From Nitrospira sp. (GTDB lineage: Bacteria; Nitrospirota; Nitrospiria; Nitrospirales; Nitrospiraceae), in the NCBI GenBank assembly GCA_005116745.1, contig SWDS01000009.1:266899-330898 (forward strand): DNA of 64,000 nt. Direction: 5' to 3'. The translations under genes and the position numbers were made by a program. How positions within the stretch are numbered: position 1 is the first letter of the stretch; every line of letters begins with the position of its first letter. The notes under the pieces are model-generated. The model did no database searches, was not told the DNA's origin, and saw nothing but the letters and a program-made list of their open reading frames with translations. This document shows, piece after piece, positions 39,739 to 49,085 of the stretch.

Positions 39739-40043
39739 AACTTGTTCCGTACTGTGCATGAGGAATGGGCAGCGACAGACTGCCGCGTGCAGCTGCGATT
39801 CTGCCACATTCTCATTCTTCTGACGGAATCAGTCTCTGTTGAGACCTCGTTCGTTTTACGAATCGATGGGAAGCCAGTGTGTGCGGATCACTTCACTTCG
39901 TTGCAAATTCCCTACACCTTCTTCGTGTTGTTGACGGTAAGTTATTGAAATCATGAGCCTGCGATTGGATTTCTCAGGGCACCGTTCTTGCCAGAATATC
40001 TACGTAGCCCCTGTGGTATATTGCCATGCACGGAGGAGCCCGC
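39739..40043. other. Intergenic stretch without recognised features
   Basis: About 300 bp between the CBS and TPR genes. Short open frames here have no recognisable content; no clear terminator or promoter was found. Confidence 0.5.
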
Positions 40044-40664
40044 ATGCTTCAACAGATGTCTTCATCCGAGTTCTATGAACGAGGGTTGGTGCTCATGGAG
40101 TTGCGCATGTTCCATCCAGCGATCGATGATTTTCAAACAGTTGCCAAAGACGCTCGATATGCGGGGAAAGCGTATGTGCCTATGGCCCTGTGTTTAAAAG
40201 CCATTGGCCAGCAGGAAGAAGCGGTCGCGGCATTTCGACAAGCGATCATGTCGCCTATGGTCTCACCCGTCGAACAACACCATATCCTCTACCAACTGGG
40301 GCAGACGTTGGAATCGTTAGGCCGTTGGGCAGAAAGCCTTGAGGTGTACGGTTGGATCCGCAAAGGAGATCCAGGGTTTCGTGATGTGGCCCAACGGATG
40401 AAGTATATGAGTTCCGGTAAAGGCAGGCTCTATTCACGGATTCGCAATTGGTGGGGGGGGTTGGTGAACGGGGTCCGCACTCGTCGCGGAGCACTGTCTC
40501 CGCATATGCAGCCTGTCCTGGACCAGACAGGGCAATGGTCAGATTGGCCTGTGGAAATGCGCACACACCCTGACAGATCTGGAATCAGCCGTTCTTTGTC
40601 ATCTGATGAGGTAGTCGGAATCTACGTTCAATCGGGCAGTCCAAGCGGAAGAATGAGCCTATAG
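40044..40664 (+). CDS. TPR-repeat protein
   Basis: 206 residues from the ATG at 40044, preceded 5 bases upstream by GGAGGAG; an ATG at 40026 lies before that site. Three helical repeats of TPR type cover residues ~6-120 (EFYERGLVLMELRMFHPAIDDF, AYVPMALCLKAIGQQEEAV, HILYQLGQTLESLGRWAESLEVY). The C-terminal ~80 residues are basic then polar with no known domain. No signal peptide. Likely a scaffold for protein contacts; partner unknown. Confidence 0.75.
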   Translation: MLQQMSSSEFYERGLVLMELRMFHPAIDDFQTVAKDARYAGKAYVPMALCLKAIGQQEEAVAAFRQAIMSPMVSPVEQHHILYQLGQTLESLGRWAESLEVYGWIRKGDPGFRDVAQRMKYMSSGKGRLYSRIRNWWGGLVNGVRTRRGALSPHMQPVLDQTGQWSDWPVEMRTHPDRSGISRSLSSDEVVGIYVQSGSPSGRMSL

Positions 40665-40867
40665 GATAGGTTTGCACCCTGAACGTTCGTCGGCGCCTCC
40701 GGTGGCGGTGCCGCTTGGTGAGAAGACTGATCTGCGATAGTTGGGCCTCCCTCTGAACATTCCAACCACACCGGTCGATAGGCCTTATCACGAGCTGACG
40801 TGCCTCATCGGGTCGTAAACAAAAATCCCCGTTTGCCCCCCATGATCGGCTACACTGCTTACCAATT

Positions 40868-42703
40868 ATGCCACCGGCCATGCTGCTCAGTTGTGAATCC
40901 CTAGGAAAGAGCTACGGGGTGAAGCCCTTGTTCACCGACCTGTCGCTTGGGCTCTGCGACGGCGATCATGTCGGACTGATCGGGCCCAACGGGTCCGGGA
41001 AATCTACCTTGCTCAAGATTCTGGCCGGGATTGAGGATCCGGATCGTGGTACCAGATCTGTTCGACGGCAGCTCCGGATCGGCTATGTGCCGCAAGAGCC
41101 CTCGTTTGTGGAGGGTCATTCGGTTGAAGATGCCCTGGCCCAAGTGCTGCTCGATGACGGGCTGGATCCCCATGAGCAGGGTGGGCGCATTGCCAGGGCC
41201 CTCAGTCTTGGCGGGTTTGTCCGCGCTGATCAGGCGGTGTCCACGCTGTCGGGTGGATGGAAGAAACGGCTGGCGATCGCACGGTCGCTGATGCTGGAAC
41301 CAGACGTGCTGCTTCTGGACGAGCCGACCAACCATCTGGATGTTGAGGGGATTCTCTGGCTTGAAGGTCTGCTGAAGGCTGAGCCCCATGCCTTCATCGT
41401 TATCAGTCACGACCGCCGCTTCTTAGAAGCGGTCACCACGCGAGTCTGGGAATTGAACCGCCAATACCCCAATGGTCTCTTTGAGGCCAAGGGGCGGTAC
41501 AGCGAGTTTTTGGAGCAGCGCGACGCCGCGTTGCAGGCGCAGGCCGACTATCAATCATCGTTAGCCAATCGAGTTCGTCGGGAAGTGGAATGGCTTCGGC
41601 GAGGGCCGAAAGCTCGTACGACCAAGGCCAAATCCAGGATTGATTCGGCTGGCCGGCTTATTGACGAACTGAATGATATGGAGTCTCGGCAATCGAAGGG
41701 GCCGGCCGGGATCGACTTCACCGCTTCTGGACGACGGTCCAAGAAATTGATCGAGGTGATCGGTCTGGGGAAGTCGTTGGGTGCGCAACTGATCATACGC
41801 AATCTGGATCTGCAACTGGGGCCGGGCGAGCGGGTTGGACTGCTGGGTCCGAATGGGAGCGGCAAGTCGACATTGCTCAAACTCCTGGCTGGCACGTTGA
41901 CGCCTGATGCCGGAACCATCACCCGCGCCGACCGGCTGCGCGTGGTGACCTTCGAGCAACATCGAGAATCCTTGGACCAGCAAGCCACGTTACGGCGGGC
42001 TCTCGCTCCAGCTGGTGGCGATGCGGTCGTCTATCAAGAGCGGTCTGTGCATCTCGTGTCATGGGCCAAGCGCTTCCTCTTCAAGCCGGAGCAACTGGAT
42101 TTGCCGGTCTCTCGTTTGTCTGGTGGAGAGCAGGCGCGGTTGCTCATTGCCCGGTTAATGCTTCAGCCTGCGGATGTCTTGATCCTCGACGAGCCCACGA
42201 ATGATTTGGATATTCCCACGCTCGATGTGTTGGAAGACAGCCTATTGGAATTCACCGGGGCGCTCGTACTCGTGACGCACGATCGATGGCTGCTGGATCG
42301 TGTGTCTACCAGACTGCTTGCGCTAGATGGGACGGGCCGCGCCGAATGGTTCGCTGACTATGCCCAATGGGAAGCCGTACAGGGGAGAACCACCCCAGAA
42401 GACAGAAAATCTCAGAGCTCAAAAGGGAACTCCACGCAAGGGGGACGGTCCAAACGGAAAGGTTTGTCATACAAAGAACAAGGGGAATGGGACCAGATTG
42501 AGGCGAGAATCCAAGAAGCAGAGGCGACCGTCGCCGCGTGCCAGGTTAGGGCGAATGATCCGTCCATTGCCTCCTCTCCCGCCGATCTACAGGAGCGGTA
42601 TACGGTACTCCATGCTGCCCAGGCCGACGTTGAACGCCTCTATGCCCGCTGGGCCGAACTGGACGCAAAACGTGCCCACGCGGTCGGCAACACGCAACCG
42701 TAA
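40868..42703 (+). CDS. ABC-F family ATPase (Uup/EttA-like)
   Basis: Cytoplasmic, non-transport ABC protein acting on ribosomes; 611 residues. Two nucleotide-binding domains: the first with GPNGSGKSTLLKILAG, LSGGWKKRLAIARSLM and LLLDEPTNHLD; the second with GPNGSGKSTLLKLLAG, LSGGEQARLLIARLM and LILDEPTNDLD. The linker between them (~215-290) is Arg-rich and helical, and the C-terminal ~90 residues are predicted coiled coil (KEQGEWDQIEARIQEAEATV), as in Uup. An ATG at 40880 is an alternative start. Confidence 0.9.
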   Translation: MPPAMLLSCESLGKSYGVKPLFTDLSLGLCDGDHVGLIGPNGSGKSTLLKILAGIEDPDRGTRSVRRQLRIGYVPQEPSFVEGHSVEDALAQVLLDDGLDPHEQGGRIARALSLGGFVRADQAVSTLSGGWKKRLAIARSLMLEPDVLLLDEPTNHLDVEGILWLEGLLKAEPHAFIVISHDRRFLEAVTTRVWELNRQYPNGLFEAKGRYSEFLEQRDAALQAQADYQSSLANRVRREVEWLRRGPKARTTKAKSRIDSAGRLIDELNDMESRQSKGPAGIDFTASGRRSKKLIEVIGLGKSLGAQLIIRNLDLQLGPGERVGLLGPNGSGKSTLLKLLAGTLTPDAGTITRADRLRVVTFEQHRESLDQQATLRRALAPAGGDAVVYQERSVHLVSWAKRFLFKPEQLDLPVSRLSGGEQARLLIARLMLQPADVLILDEPTNDLDIPTLDVLEDSLLEFTGALVLVTHDRWLLDRVSTRLLALDGTGRAEWFADYAQWEAVQGRTTPEDRKSQSSKGNSTQGGRSKRKGLSYKEQGEWDQIEARIQEAEATVAACQVRANDPSIASSPADLQERYTVLHAAQADVERLYARWAELDAKRAHAVGNTQP

Positions 42704-42860
42704 TGTGAGAGAGAAACCTGCCGCGCACTAGCCAAATAGGACACGAAGCACTTCGTCACGCCGATTGATCTGGCCAAGGCTTGCCAGCTGTTTGCCCGCC
42801 TACACGTAAGGCAATGCGCATGTCGGACACCGCTTCTGTCTGCCCTGCGGCTGCTCTTCC

Positions 42861-43313
42861 CTAAGGCAGAACGTCAAACACTAAGCGAACGGTTCCTTGC
42901 ACCGCACCAAGTACCACAAACTTCTCGCCTATCGCCTCGATTGGCGCAGGGGTCTGCTGCATTGCGAGACGCCACGTCTTCGGGATCTGCACGGTCAAGT
43001 CAACCAGCTGTTCGGATGCCATCACCGACAAGATTTTCTGTGTTCCCCGAGTCTGAACATCTACCTCGACACGATTGCGTGCAGCCCACCAGGTGCCATA
43101 TTGTCCGATGGACCCGAACCAGGCAGCGTCCCGCACCGCTGCGACAAACTCCCTTTCAAAAGTCATCTTGTGACCCAGGATGTTGGGATAGATCAAGACG
43201 ACGACACTTCCACCGTACCGTGCGACTTTGGCCGCGACAGCAAGGGCCTCTGGTACACGTGAGCCCATCTCGGGTAACGCTTCATCCTCGATGGTTATGG
43301 GAAACTCAAAAAC
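42861..43313 (-). pseudogene. Polysaccharide deacetylase, 3' fragment cut off by IS3 element
   Basis: 151 codons in frame up to the IS edge with no start of their own: FEFPITIEDEALPEMGSRVPEAL, then VAAKVARYGGSVVVLIYPN and a beta-rich C-terminal portion ending VRLVFDVLP. The content fits the last part of the deacetylase at 44639-46093, whose frame stops just past the other side of the insertion. Some linking residues appear to be missing. The first codons of the open frame (LV before FEF) include IS-adjacent bases. Confidence 0.8.
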
Positions 43314-43372
43314 TAAAGTGGACCCCAAATTCGAGACACCGGTTTAAGCTGTTGTCCTAGGAGGATAATGGC

Positions 43373-43813
43373 ATGAGTGACGGCAAGAAGCGCACAGTGC
43401 ACAGCGCGGAGTTCAAGGCGAAGGTTGGGATGGAAGCGGTGCGAGGAGTGAAGACGCTTAACGAGATTGGACAGCAGTACGGAGTCCATCCAGTGGTCGT
43501 CGGGCAGTGGAAGAAGGAGCTTATTGAGAGGGCGGCCACGTTGTTCGACCGTAAGCGCGGGCCAAAGCCAGCGGCGTATGCCGACGAAGAGCGCCTGTAT
43601 GGGGAGATCGGGCGGCTGAAGATGGAGCTGGACTGGCTCAAAAAAAGTCCGGACTATGAGCGGCGACACGCGAATGGGCTGGATAGACCGAGGCGAGGTC
43701 CTGGCGATCGCGCAGCAATGCGAACTGGCCGGGGTGGCGCGAGCCACCTTCTACGGACGGCAGACGCCACGCGAGGAATCCGAGGAGGATCTGTTGCTGT
43801 GGGGCCTGATTGA
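43373..43813 (+). CDS. IS3-family transposase OrfA, frame altered near its end
   Basis: DNA-binding subunit: HTH_28-like region (FKAKVGMEAVRGVKTLNEIGQ, YGVHPVVVGQWKKEL) and a leucine-zipper-like helix (YGEIGRLKMELDWLKK). As written the frame runs on to 43813 and gives 146 residues. The A-run at 43640-43646 has seven A; with eight, orfA would end LKKKSGL-stop at a TGA overlapping the orfB ATG (43656), the usual IS3 layout. A one-base deletion (real or sequencing) is therefore likely. Confidence 0.8.
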   Translation: MSDGKKRTVHSAEFKAKVGMEAVRGVKTLNEIGQQYGVHPVVVGQWKKELIERAATLFDRKRGPKPAAYADEERLYGEIGRLKMELDWLKKSPDYERRHANGLDRPRRGPGDRAAMRTGRGGASHLLRTADATRGIRGGSVAVGPD

Positions 43814-44579
43814 TGAGGAGTTCACGCGGCGACCGTTTTACGGCAGCCGGCGGATGGTCGTGTATCTGGCGCGCCAGGGGTACGCCGTCAACCGCAAGCG
43901 GGTGCAGCGGCTGATGCGCCTGATGGGCTTGGCAGGGATGGCCCCGGGACCTTCAACGAGCGTGACGCATCCTGGCCATCAAGTCTATCCCTACCTGCTA
44001 CGCGGCATCGAGGTCAGCCGGCCGAATCAGGTCTGGAGCACGGACATCACCTACATCCGGCTGGCGCGCGGCTTCGTGTATCTGGTGGCGATCATCGACT
44101 GGTACTCGCGGCGGGTCCTGGCCTGGCGGATCAGCAACAGCATGGACACGTCGTTCTGCATCGACTGCCTAGAGGACGCGCTGAGCCTCGTGGGCAAGCC
44201 GGAAATCTTCAACAGTGACCAAGGCTCGCAGTTCACAAGCGCGGTGTTCACGGACGTCCTCAAGCGAGAAGGCCTCGCCATCAGCATGGATGGGCGCGGC
44301 CGCGCCCTGGATAACATCTTCGTCGAACGGCTGTGGCGCAGCGTCAAGTACGAGGAGGTGTATCTGAAGGGATACGGCACGGTCACCGAGCTGACCCTTG
44401 GCCTGGCGGAATATTTCGCGTTCTACAACGGAGAGCGCCCGCACCAGTCGCTGGACAACCGGACGCCGAACACGGTGTATGCCGATGGCCAGGGCGGTGG
44501 GGCGAGTATCCCCAATTATGTCGGCGGAAGGACAGGGCAGCGCTGCTCCGCTGCGATTGAAATGATGGGCGTAGCTTAA
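43656..44579 (+). CDS. IS3-family transposase OrfB (DDE integrase)
   Basis: 307 residues with an HTH_21-type segment (RRPFYGSRRMVVYLARQGY) and an rve core: Asp in QVWSTDITYIRLA, Asp in IFNSDQGSQFTS and Glu in DNIFVERLWRSVKYEEVY. Normally made as an OrfAB fusion by -1 frameshifting on the A-tract of orfA; with the present seven-A tract, a -1 shift would instead hit a stop. The catalytic frame itself is intact. Confidence 0.9.
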   Translation: MSGDTRMGWIDRGEVLAIAQQCELAGVARATFYGRQTPREESEEDLLLWGLIDEEFTRRPFYGSRRMVVYLARQGYAVNRKRVQRLMRLMGLAGMAPGPSTSVTHPGHQVYPYLLRGIEVSRPNQVWSTDITYIRLARGFVYLVAIIDWYSRRVLAWRISNSMDTSFCIDCLEDALSLVGKPEIFNSDQGSQFTSAVFTDVLKREGLAISMDGRGRALDNIFVERLWRSVKYEEVYLKGYGTVTELTLGLAEYFAFYNGERPHQSLDNRTPNTVYADGQGGGASIPNYVGGRTGQRCSAAIEMMGVA

Positions 44580-44638
44580 ACTCGGATGACATCTGTCTTG
44601 ACAGAGGGGGCCACTTTAGGGTCAGTGAATTTTAGCAG

Positions 44639-46093
44639 TCAGGAGGAGCTGTAGCGGTAGCCCGTCGCGGCGAGCGCTTGCGGCAGAGCCTTGGGATTCG
44701 ACAACCCTCCGAGTCGAAATGACATGACGTTCGCCCCGCCGGACAGCTTCTCAATCAAGTACTTGCCGACGCGCAGCTCGCCGAACACCGATCCGTTTGC
44801 CGTTGTGGTTCGGGTCTTCACATAGGGCTGATATTCCGGATAGCGCTCCGTCCCTGTTCCCAGTGGAAAATAGCTGAACACCTCGGAATGTGCCACCGTA
44901 TGACTGGCGAGCTCCATGCCCAACCGGTGCAGTGCTGCCATATCGTTGCTGCCTTGATCGTTTAGGAACACCTCGTCGTTAAAATCTTTGATGTATTTGG
45001 TTTGTACGAAGTAGGTTCCGACGATGCCCTGACTCTTTTCAAACTGTGCATACTGAATGGCATTGGCCATGGACGTCTGTGCATTGATGTCGTGCGTCAT
45101 GATCACGGCTAGATCCCGATGGCGCGGAACCGGATGGAGCCGCACGGCATCGGGCTCACCTTCCCGATAGAGGACCGCCAGCAGCCGCAGGAACACGTCG
45201 AGCATCGGCTCGTAGCGGTTGTCATAGCTGCGAGCAAGACCTTCGTCGCGGAGATTGTGCCCTTTCAGCAGAAGATGGCCGAGATCCAGGCCGATGGCAT
45301 AGGCATGACCGACTTCGTAGGATCGTCGAGTAATGGCCGCGCTGCCGTCCTCATACCGAGCCAACGGCGGCTCTTTTGTTTCGCTATATGACCAGGTGGC
45401 AATTGGAAGCACGTGTTTCGCGTGGTTGCCGAGTGGAAGAACCTGCTCGGCGGGATCAGTAAATTCTTCGAGCAGTGGTGCAGCAACGGCCAGCCGCAAT
45501 TCGTAGTGGTCGCGGCCATAGCGAATCTCCTGGAATCCGAATACCTTCTCCACGCCCTCACCATAAATGTTGCTGGCGATGAGCGTGCCGCCTTTTCGTG
45601 GGTGAGCGACCACCGCTTTCAATGCGGTGGGTGGTAAGACGCGCCCTGACAATACCGGGTAGACCATGATCACGCGATGGCGCAGGGCTTCATAGGGATC
45701 GGTTGTGACTGTAAACGGCACCCCGAACGACTTGAGTCCGTGGGCCAGTCCTAGCCAGTTGGATTGTACATCGGTCACTAAGATCGCGAGACGACTCGAA
45801 CCACCACCGGCATAATGGGACGGGAGCGTTGGTTCAGGTTGCGATACAAGGCTGGGTGTGGCGGGTCCTATCACGCCTGGAATGCGATAGACAGATCCAG
45901 GGGGAACGGCATAGACATCGGTCTGAATAGGAATCGGTTGGTACGCTGAGGCAGCCGTTCTCGGCGACATCGGCGTCTCGGACGGAGTTGCTACCGGCCT
46001 GCTCGGATGTCCGATCACCAACCACCAGAGGAGCATGCTGACGCCAAGTGCAACCGCCGTCATCACGCTCAATCTTCCAATGCCGCTCCACAT
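44639..46093 (-). pseudogene. Polysaccharide deacetylase (NodB-like), interrupted by IS3 element
   Basis: 484 residues of the 5' part remain. One N-terminal membrane anchor (LSVMTAVALGVSMLLWWLVIG), then a Rossmann-like domain (~100-210, LAILVTDVQSNWLGLAHGL), then a deacetylase domain with AVIMTHDIN and the metal-binding SHTVAHSE (HxxxH). The frame ends GYRYSSS-stop, 20 bp outside the IS. The rest of the gene is at 42861-43313. It is 3 bp after the HEAT gene and last in a four-gene operon. Its role would be N-deacetylation of a secreted polysaccharide, like PgaB; as it stands it is probably inactive. Confidence 0.82.
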
Positions 46094-46096
46094 TGC

Positions 46097-47197
46097 TCAC
46101 TTCTCCGTGGAAACAAGGTGAATAGGACCGGTCGCGTCGGAGGTCGAGTGCTGCGCATGGCGTGCGCGGAATTTCGCTAAGACGGGAGCCAGAACTTCTT
46201 GCGCCTCAGGAGTGAGTAAGGTTTCTTGCAATCGTTCCAGGGTATTTTCCGTCATGGATTTCAAGCTTGCCAGGGCTTCCCCTGCTCGATAACGCACCCA
46301 CCAGTGTTCATCATCGAATAACGCAATGAGCCGTGCTTCATCTTCCTGTGTTCCCAGTTTGCCCAATGCGGTGGCCGCTTGAACCCGAACATACCAGGCT
46401 GGGCTTGAAAGATGTGTGCGGATCACGTGCAGATCGGTCGGGTCTCGAAACTCGCCGAATACGAACAAACATGCTGCCAGCACGTCATCTGACGGAGGGT
46501 GCTCATGAAGGAACTGGCGTAATGCGGAGAGTCCACGCGGACTTTTCGTAGTTGGGAGATGGCGAATCAACCGTGGGGCGACGATGGAATCCCCCTGTCG
46601 TGCCGCCAGGACCATCGTCTCCGAGGCAAAATCAGGTCCCACCGTGCCCAGCATCGAAGCGATTTTGAGAGGGGACCAATCTTGTCGATGGCCGATGAGG
46701 GGGACTAAGAGCGGGATTGCGGCCTGCGCGTCGATACAGAGTAAGGCCTGGGCTGCCTGGAACGCCAAGAAAGAATTCGAGTGTGTCAGCAGTGCACAGA
46801 CTTCGTTCCAGACGGACCGGTCTTGCAGCCGACCTAACGTCACGACTGCGAGAATCTTGCGGTGTAACAGCCGTGAGTGCAAGAGGCCTCGTGCAAATCG
46901 ATCGGCGCCAACGTGCTGGGCCATACGGATCAAGTGCGTGGTGATCGCCTCGGACTTGGACTCGCTATGTTCATTCCAGAGATAGAGAAAGACGATGTGC
47001 TGGGGAGGGGTGAGTGATGGTAATCCTTCGAGGGGGGTATCGAGGCACCGTTCTAACAGCGGTTGCCAGAGCTCCGTGACGCGTTGCCGTCGGCGCTCCT
47101 TCGCATGGCGACTCATTCGGAAGAAAAGGATACCTGCCAAAAGGAGCAGGATCATGCAACTGATGGACAAGGAGATAAGGTACCAGAGTTCGAGCAT
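46097..47197 (-). CDS. Membrane-anchored HEAT-repeat protein
   Basis: 366 residues. One N-terminal membrane segment (LWYLISLSISCMILLLLAGILF) is followed by a basic patch and a domain of paired helices with HEAT pattern: LAVVTLGRLQDRSVWNEVCALL, FQAAQALLCIDAQAAIPLLVPL, VRVQAATALGKLGTQEDEARLI and VRYRAGEALASLK. Probably a cytoplasmic scaffold at the inner membrane. It lies between the TPR/barrel gene and the deacetylase (3 bp gap) and so likely serves the polysaccharide machinery. Exact role unknown. Confidence 0.8.
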   Translation of the reverse strand: MLELWYLISLSISCMILLLLAGILFFRMSRHAKERRRQRVTELWQPLLERCLDTPLEGLPSLTPPQHIVFLYLWNEHSESKSEAITTHLIRMAQHVGADRFARGLLHSRLLHRKILAVVTLGRLQDRSVWNEVCALLTHSNSFLAFQAAQALLCIDAQAAIPLLVPLIGHRQDWSPLKIASMLGTVGPDFASETMVLAARQGDSIVAPRLIRHLPTTKSPRGLSALRQFLHEHPPSDDVLAACLFVFGEFRDPTDLHVIRTHLSSPAWYVRVQAATALGKLGTQEDEARLIALFDDEHWWVRYRAGEALASLKSMTENTLERLQETLLTPEAQEVLAPVLAKFRARHAQHSTSDATGPIHLVSTEK

Positions 47198-47254
47198 GGG
47201 AACCGTTTAGCTGAGAGGACGCGAAAGACATTGCCAGCAAGATATCACGCTCGT

Positions 47255-49084
47255 TTACCAGTGATAGATGATGCTGAAACTCCCTCCTTGCCGTAGGGAC
47301 AGAATACCGCGGTCTTCGTAATATCCAGTGGCTTCCAAGGATAATCGGTCGGCGATCGGGAGCGTGATGCCTCCTTGGATGGCGTGGCTACTCACCCGTG
47401 TCAAATCTTGAGTGGCCACGATGCGTTCTCCTGATGTTCCGAATGAGCCGGATGCAAAGAGCTGCAGGCGATTCGTGGGGCGCCAGGTCAGACGAGAGGC
47501 GAGGGTGAGCGCGCCAGTTTCTGGAACATAATAGAGCTTCTCCGTCAGCCATACATTGAACGGAAGAAAGATGGTTAGGCCTGGTATCAGAAGCTCGCTG
47601 TCACCTGTTTTGTAGGAGAGGTGTCGATAGCCTAACGAGATTTCCAGCGGTGAAAGAATAGGGTGAGCGATCCCCAGCCCTTGCGTGATCTCTCCCGCGA
47701 CCGAATAATTGGGTGAAAAGTGAGGGTTGATCGTTCCCTGTGCGGCCAGATATCCCCACGCCCGCCGCCACAAGGGGCTGTACAACTCGCCCGACAGCGG
47801 CGTGTCGTGGAAGCCGAACCTGGTGATTGGCTCAACCCTGGCGATTACAGTATAGGCACCAAGAGACTTGGCCGCTTCAAAGAGGATATTCCGCTCATCC
47901 GGAATGTCTCGCGAATAGGAAAACCGACCGTAGCCCAACTTGACATAGTCTCGGTAGGGCAGGCGTAGGATGGAATCCCGTAAGCCGAGCGGTGCCTGTG
48001 GAGAAGCCTCCATTGAGGCAGTAATGGCCTTGACGCGCGCCGCACTCTCTGGATCCCCTGTCAACTGGGCCAATCGTGAATAGTGAACCAGCGCGTCCTG
48101 CGTGGCTCCGCTCCAGAACAGGGTATCGGCTAATCCACGCAATGCATCTCTATGCTCCCCATCTTGCTGGAGGACTGCCTCATACAGGCGGATCGCGGTA
48201 GGAAACTGTTTCTGCCATGAGCGTACACGGGCTAGTCCTAGTTGTACGTCGACATCGGTGGGATGACGCGTCAGGATATCTCGGTAGAGTGAACTCGCTT
48301 GCTCCAATTGCCCATCTCTGGCCAGTAGGCGCGCGAGCGCACCGTTGACTTCATCGTCTTCCGGGTGCTCTGCGAGGATCTGTCGATAGGCGGCGATGGC
48401 TGGTCCATACTCGGCATTCCGCTCCCATGCCTGTGCTCGCGCGACCGTTTCGGCTTTTCTGTCAGAGACGGGTGGTGGGACGGTTGCCGGCGACATCGGT
48501 CCTTGTTCCGCAAGTGCGCTCCGAATCGACGCTATGCGCTCCGCAACGGCCACATCGCCTGAAACGGCGTACGCTTGTTCGTAGTAGTGAAGTGCTTCCT
48601 CCGAGCGTCCCTCCCACAACAATACGTCCGCCATTCCTTGGAGCGCCTCAGGGTGGCGGGAGTTTTCTCGCAACACACCCTCGTAGAGGGGGCGCGATTC
48701 GTCCAGGTGTTTCTGCCACGATAACACCCGCGCGAGCGCGGTCCGTGTATCGAGATCAACCGGATGCCGCCGAAGAATCTCTCGATATAAGTCTGCGGCT
48801 TCGGTATAAGCGCCTTGCCATGAGAGCAGTCGAGCTAGGGCTGCTCGTGCGTCATCTTTCCCCGGCTCGCGCCGGAGCACCTCTCGGTAGAGGGGGATCG
48901 CATCGGGATACTGCTGGGCGGATTCGAGATGTTTCGCCTGTTCGAGCAGACCTTGTGTGGAAAGCGCGTCACGGGTTTGCGTCTGTGCGTTGCCAACTCC
49001 GCCAAGGGCAGACAGCGTGCAGCAGAACAGCAGCGGAATACTTGCGGTCAGGAATGGTCGTTCTACGATGGATAACGTGCGCAC
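47255..49084 (-). CDS. TPR protein with C-terminal outer-membrane beta-barrel (YaiO/PgaA-like)
   Basis: 609 residues from a GTG at 49084. A signal peptide (LTASIPLLFCCTLSALGGVGNAQ) is followed by two blocks of TPR-like repeats (~45-185 and ~215-345; repeated LLSWQGAYTEAADLYREILRR and similar units) and then a C-terminal barrel (~375-609) of YaiO type ending FSIIYHW, an aromatic C-terminus typical of outer-membrane proteins. This is the layout of exopolysaccharide export porins such as PgaA and BcsC. One base separates it from the upstream gene. Confidence 0.82.
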   Translation of the reverse strand: MRTLSIVERPFLTASIPLLFCCTLSALGGVGNAQTQTRDALSTQGLLEQAKHLESAQQYPDAIPLYREVLRREPGKDDARAALARLLSWQGAYTEAADLYREILRRHPVDLDTRTALARVLSWQKHLDESRPLYEGVLRENSRHPEALQGMADVLLWEGRSEEALHYYEQAYAVSGDVAVAERIASIRSALAEQGPMSPATVPPPVSDRKAETVARAQAWERNAEYGPAIAAYRQILAEHPEDDEVNGALARLLARDGQLEQASSLYRDILTRHPTDVDVQLGLARVRSWQKQFPTAIRLYEAVLQQDGEHRDALRGLADTLFWSGATQDALVHYSRLAQLTGDPESAARVKAITASMEASPQAPLGLRDSILRLPYRDYVKLGYGRFSYSRDIPDERNILFEAAKSLGAYTVIARVEPITRFGFHDTPLSGELYSPLWRRAWGYLAAQGTINPHFSPNYSVAGEITQGLGIAHPILSPLEISLGYRHLSYKTGDSELLIPGLTIFLPFNVWLTEKLYYVPETGALTLASRLTWRPTNRLQLFASGSFGTSGERIVATQDLTRVSSHAIQGGITLPIADRLSLEATGYYEDRGILSLRQGGSFSIIYHW

Positions 49085-49085
49085 G

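Larger units (their letters stand above)
43314..44618 (+). mobile_element. IS3-family insertion sequence, IS2-like ends (~1305 bp)
   Basis: Ends form imperfect inverted repeats: left TAAAGTGGACCCCAAATTCG and right (complement) TAAAGTGGCCCCCTCTGTCA, each followed by GACA, similar in layout to the ends of IS2. It carries orfA and orfB. No direct repeat of 3-5 bp is found outside these ends, so a target duplication is absent or has been lost. It interrupts the deacetylase gene that is read in the opposite direction. Confidence 0.85.
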
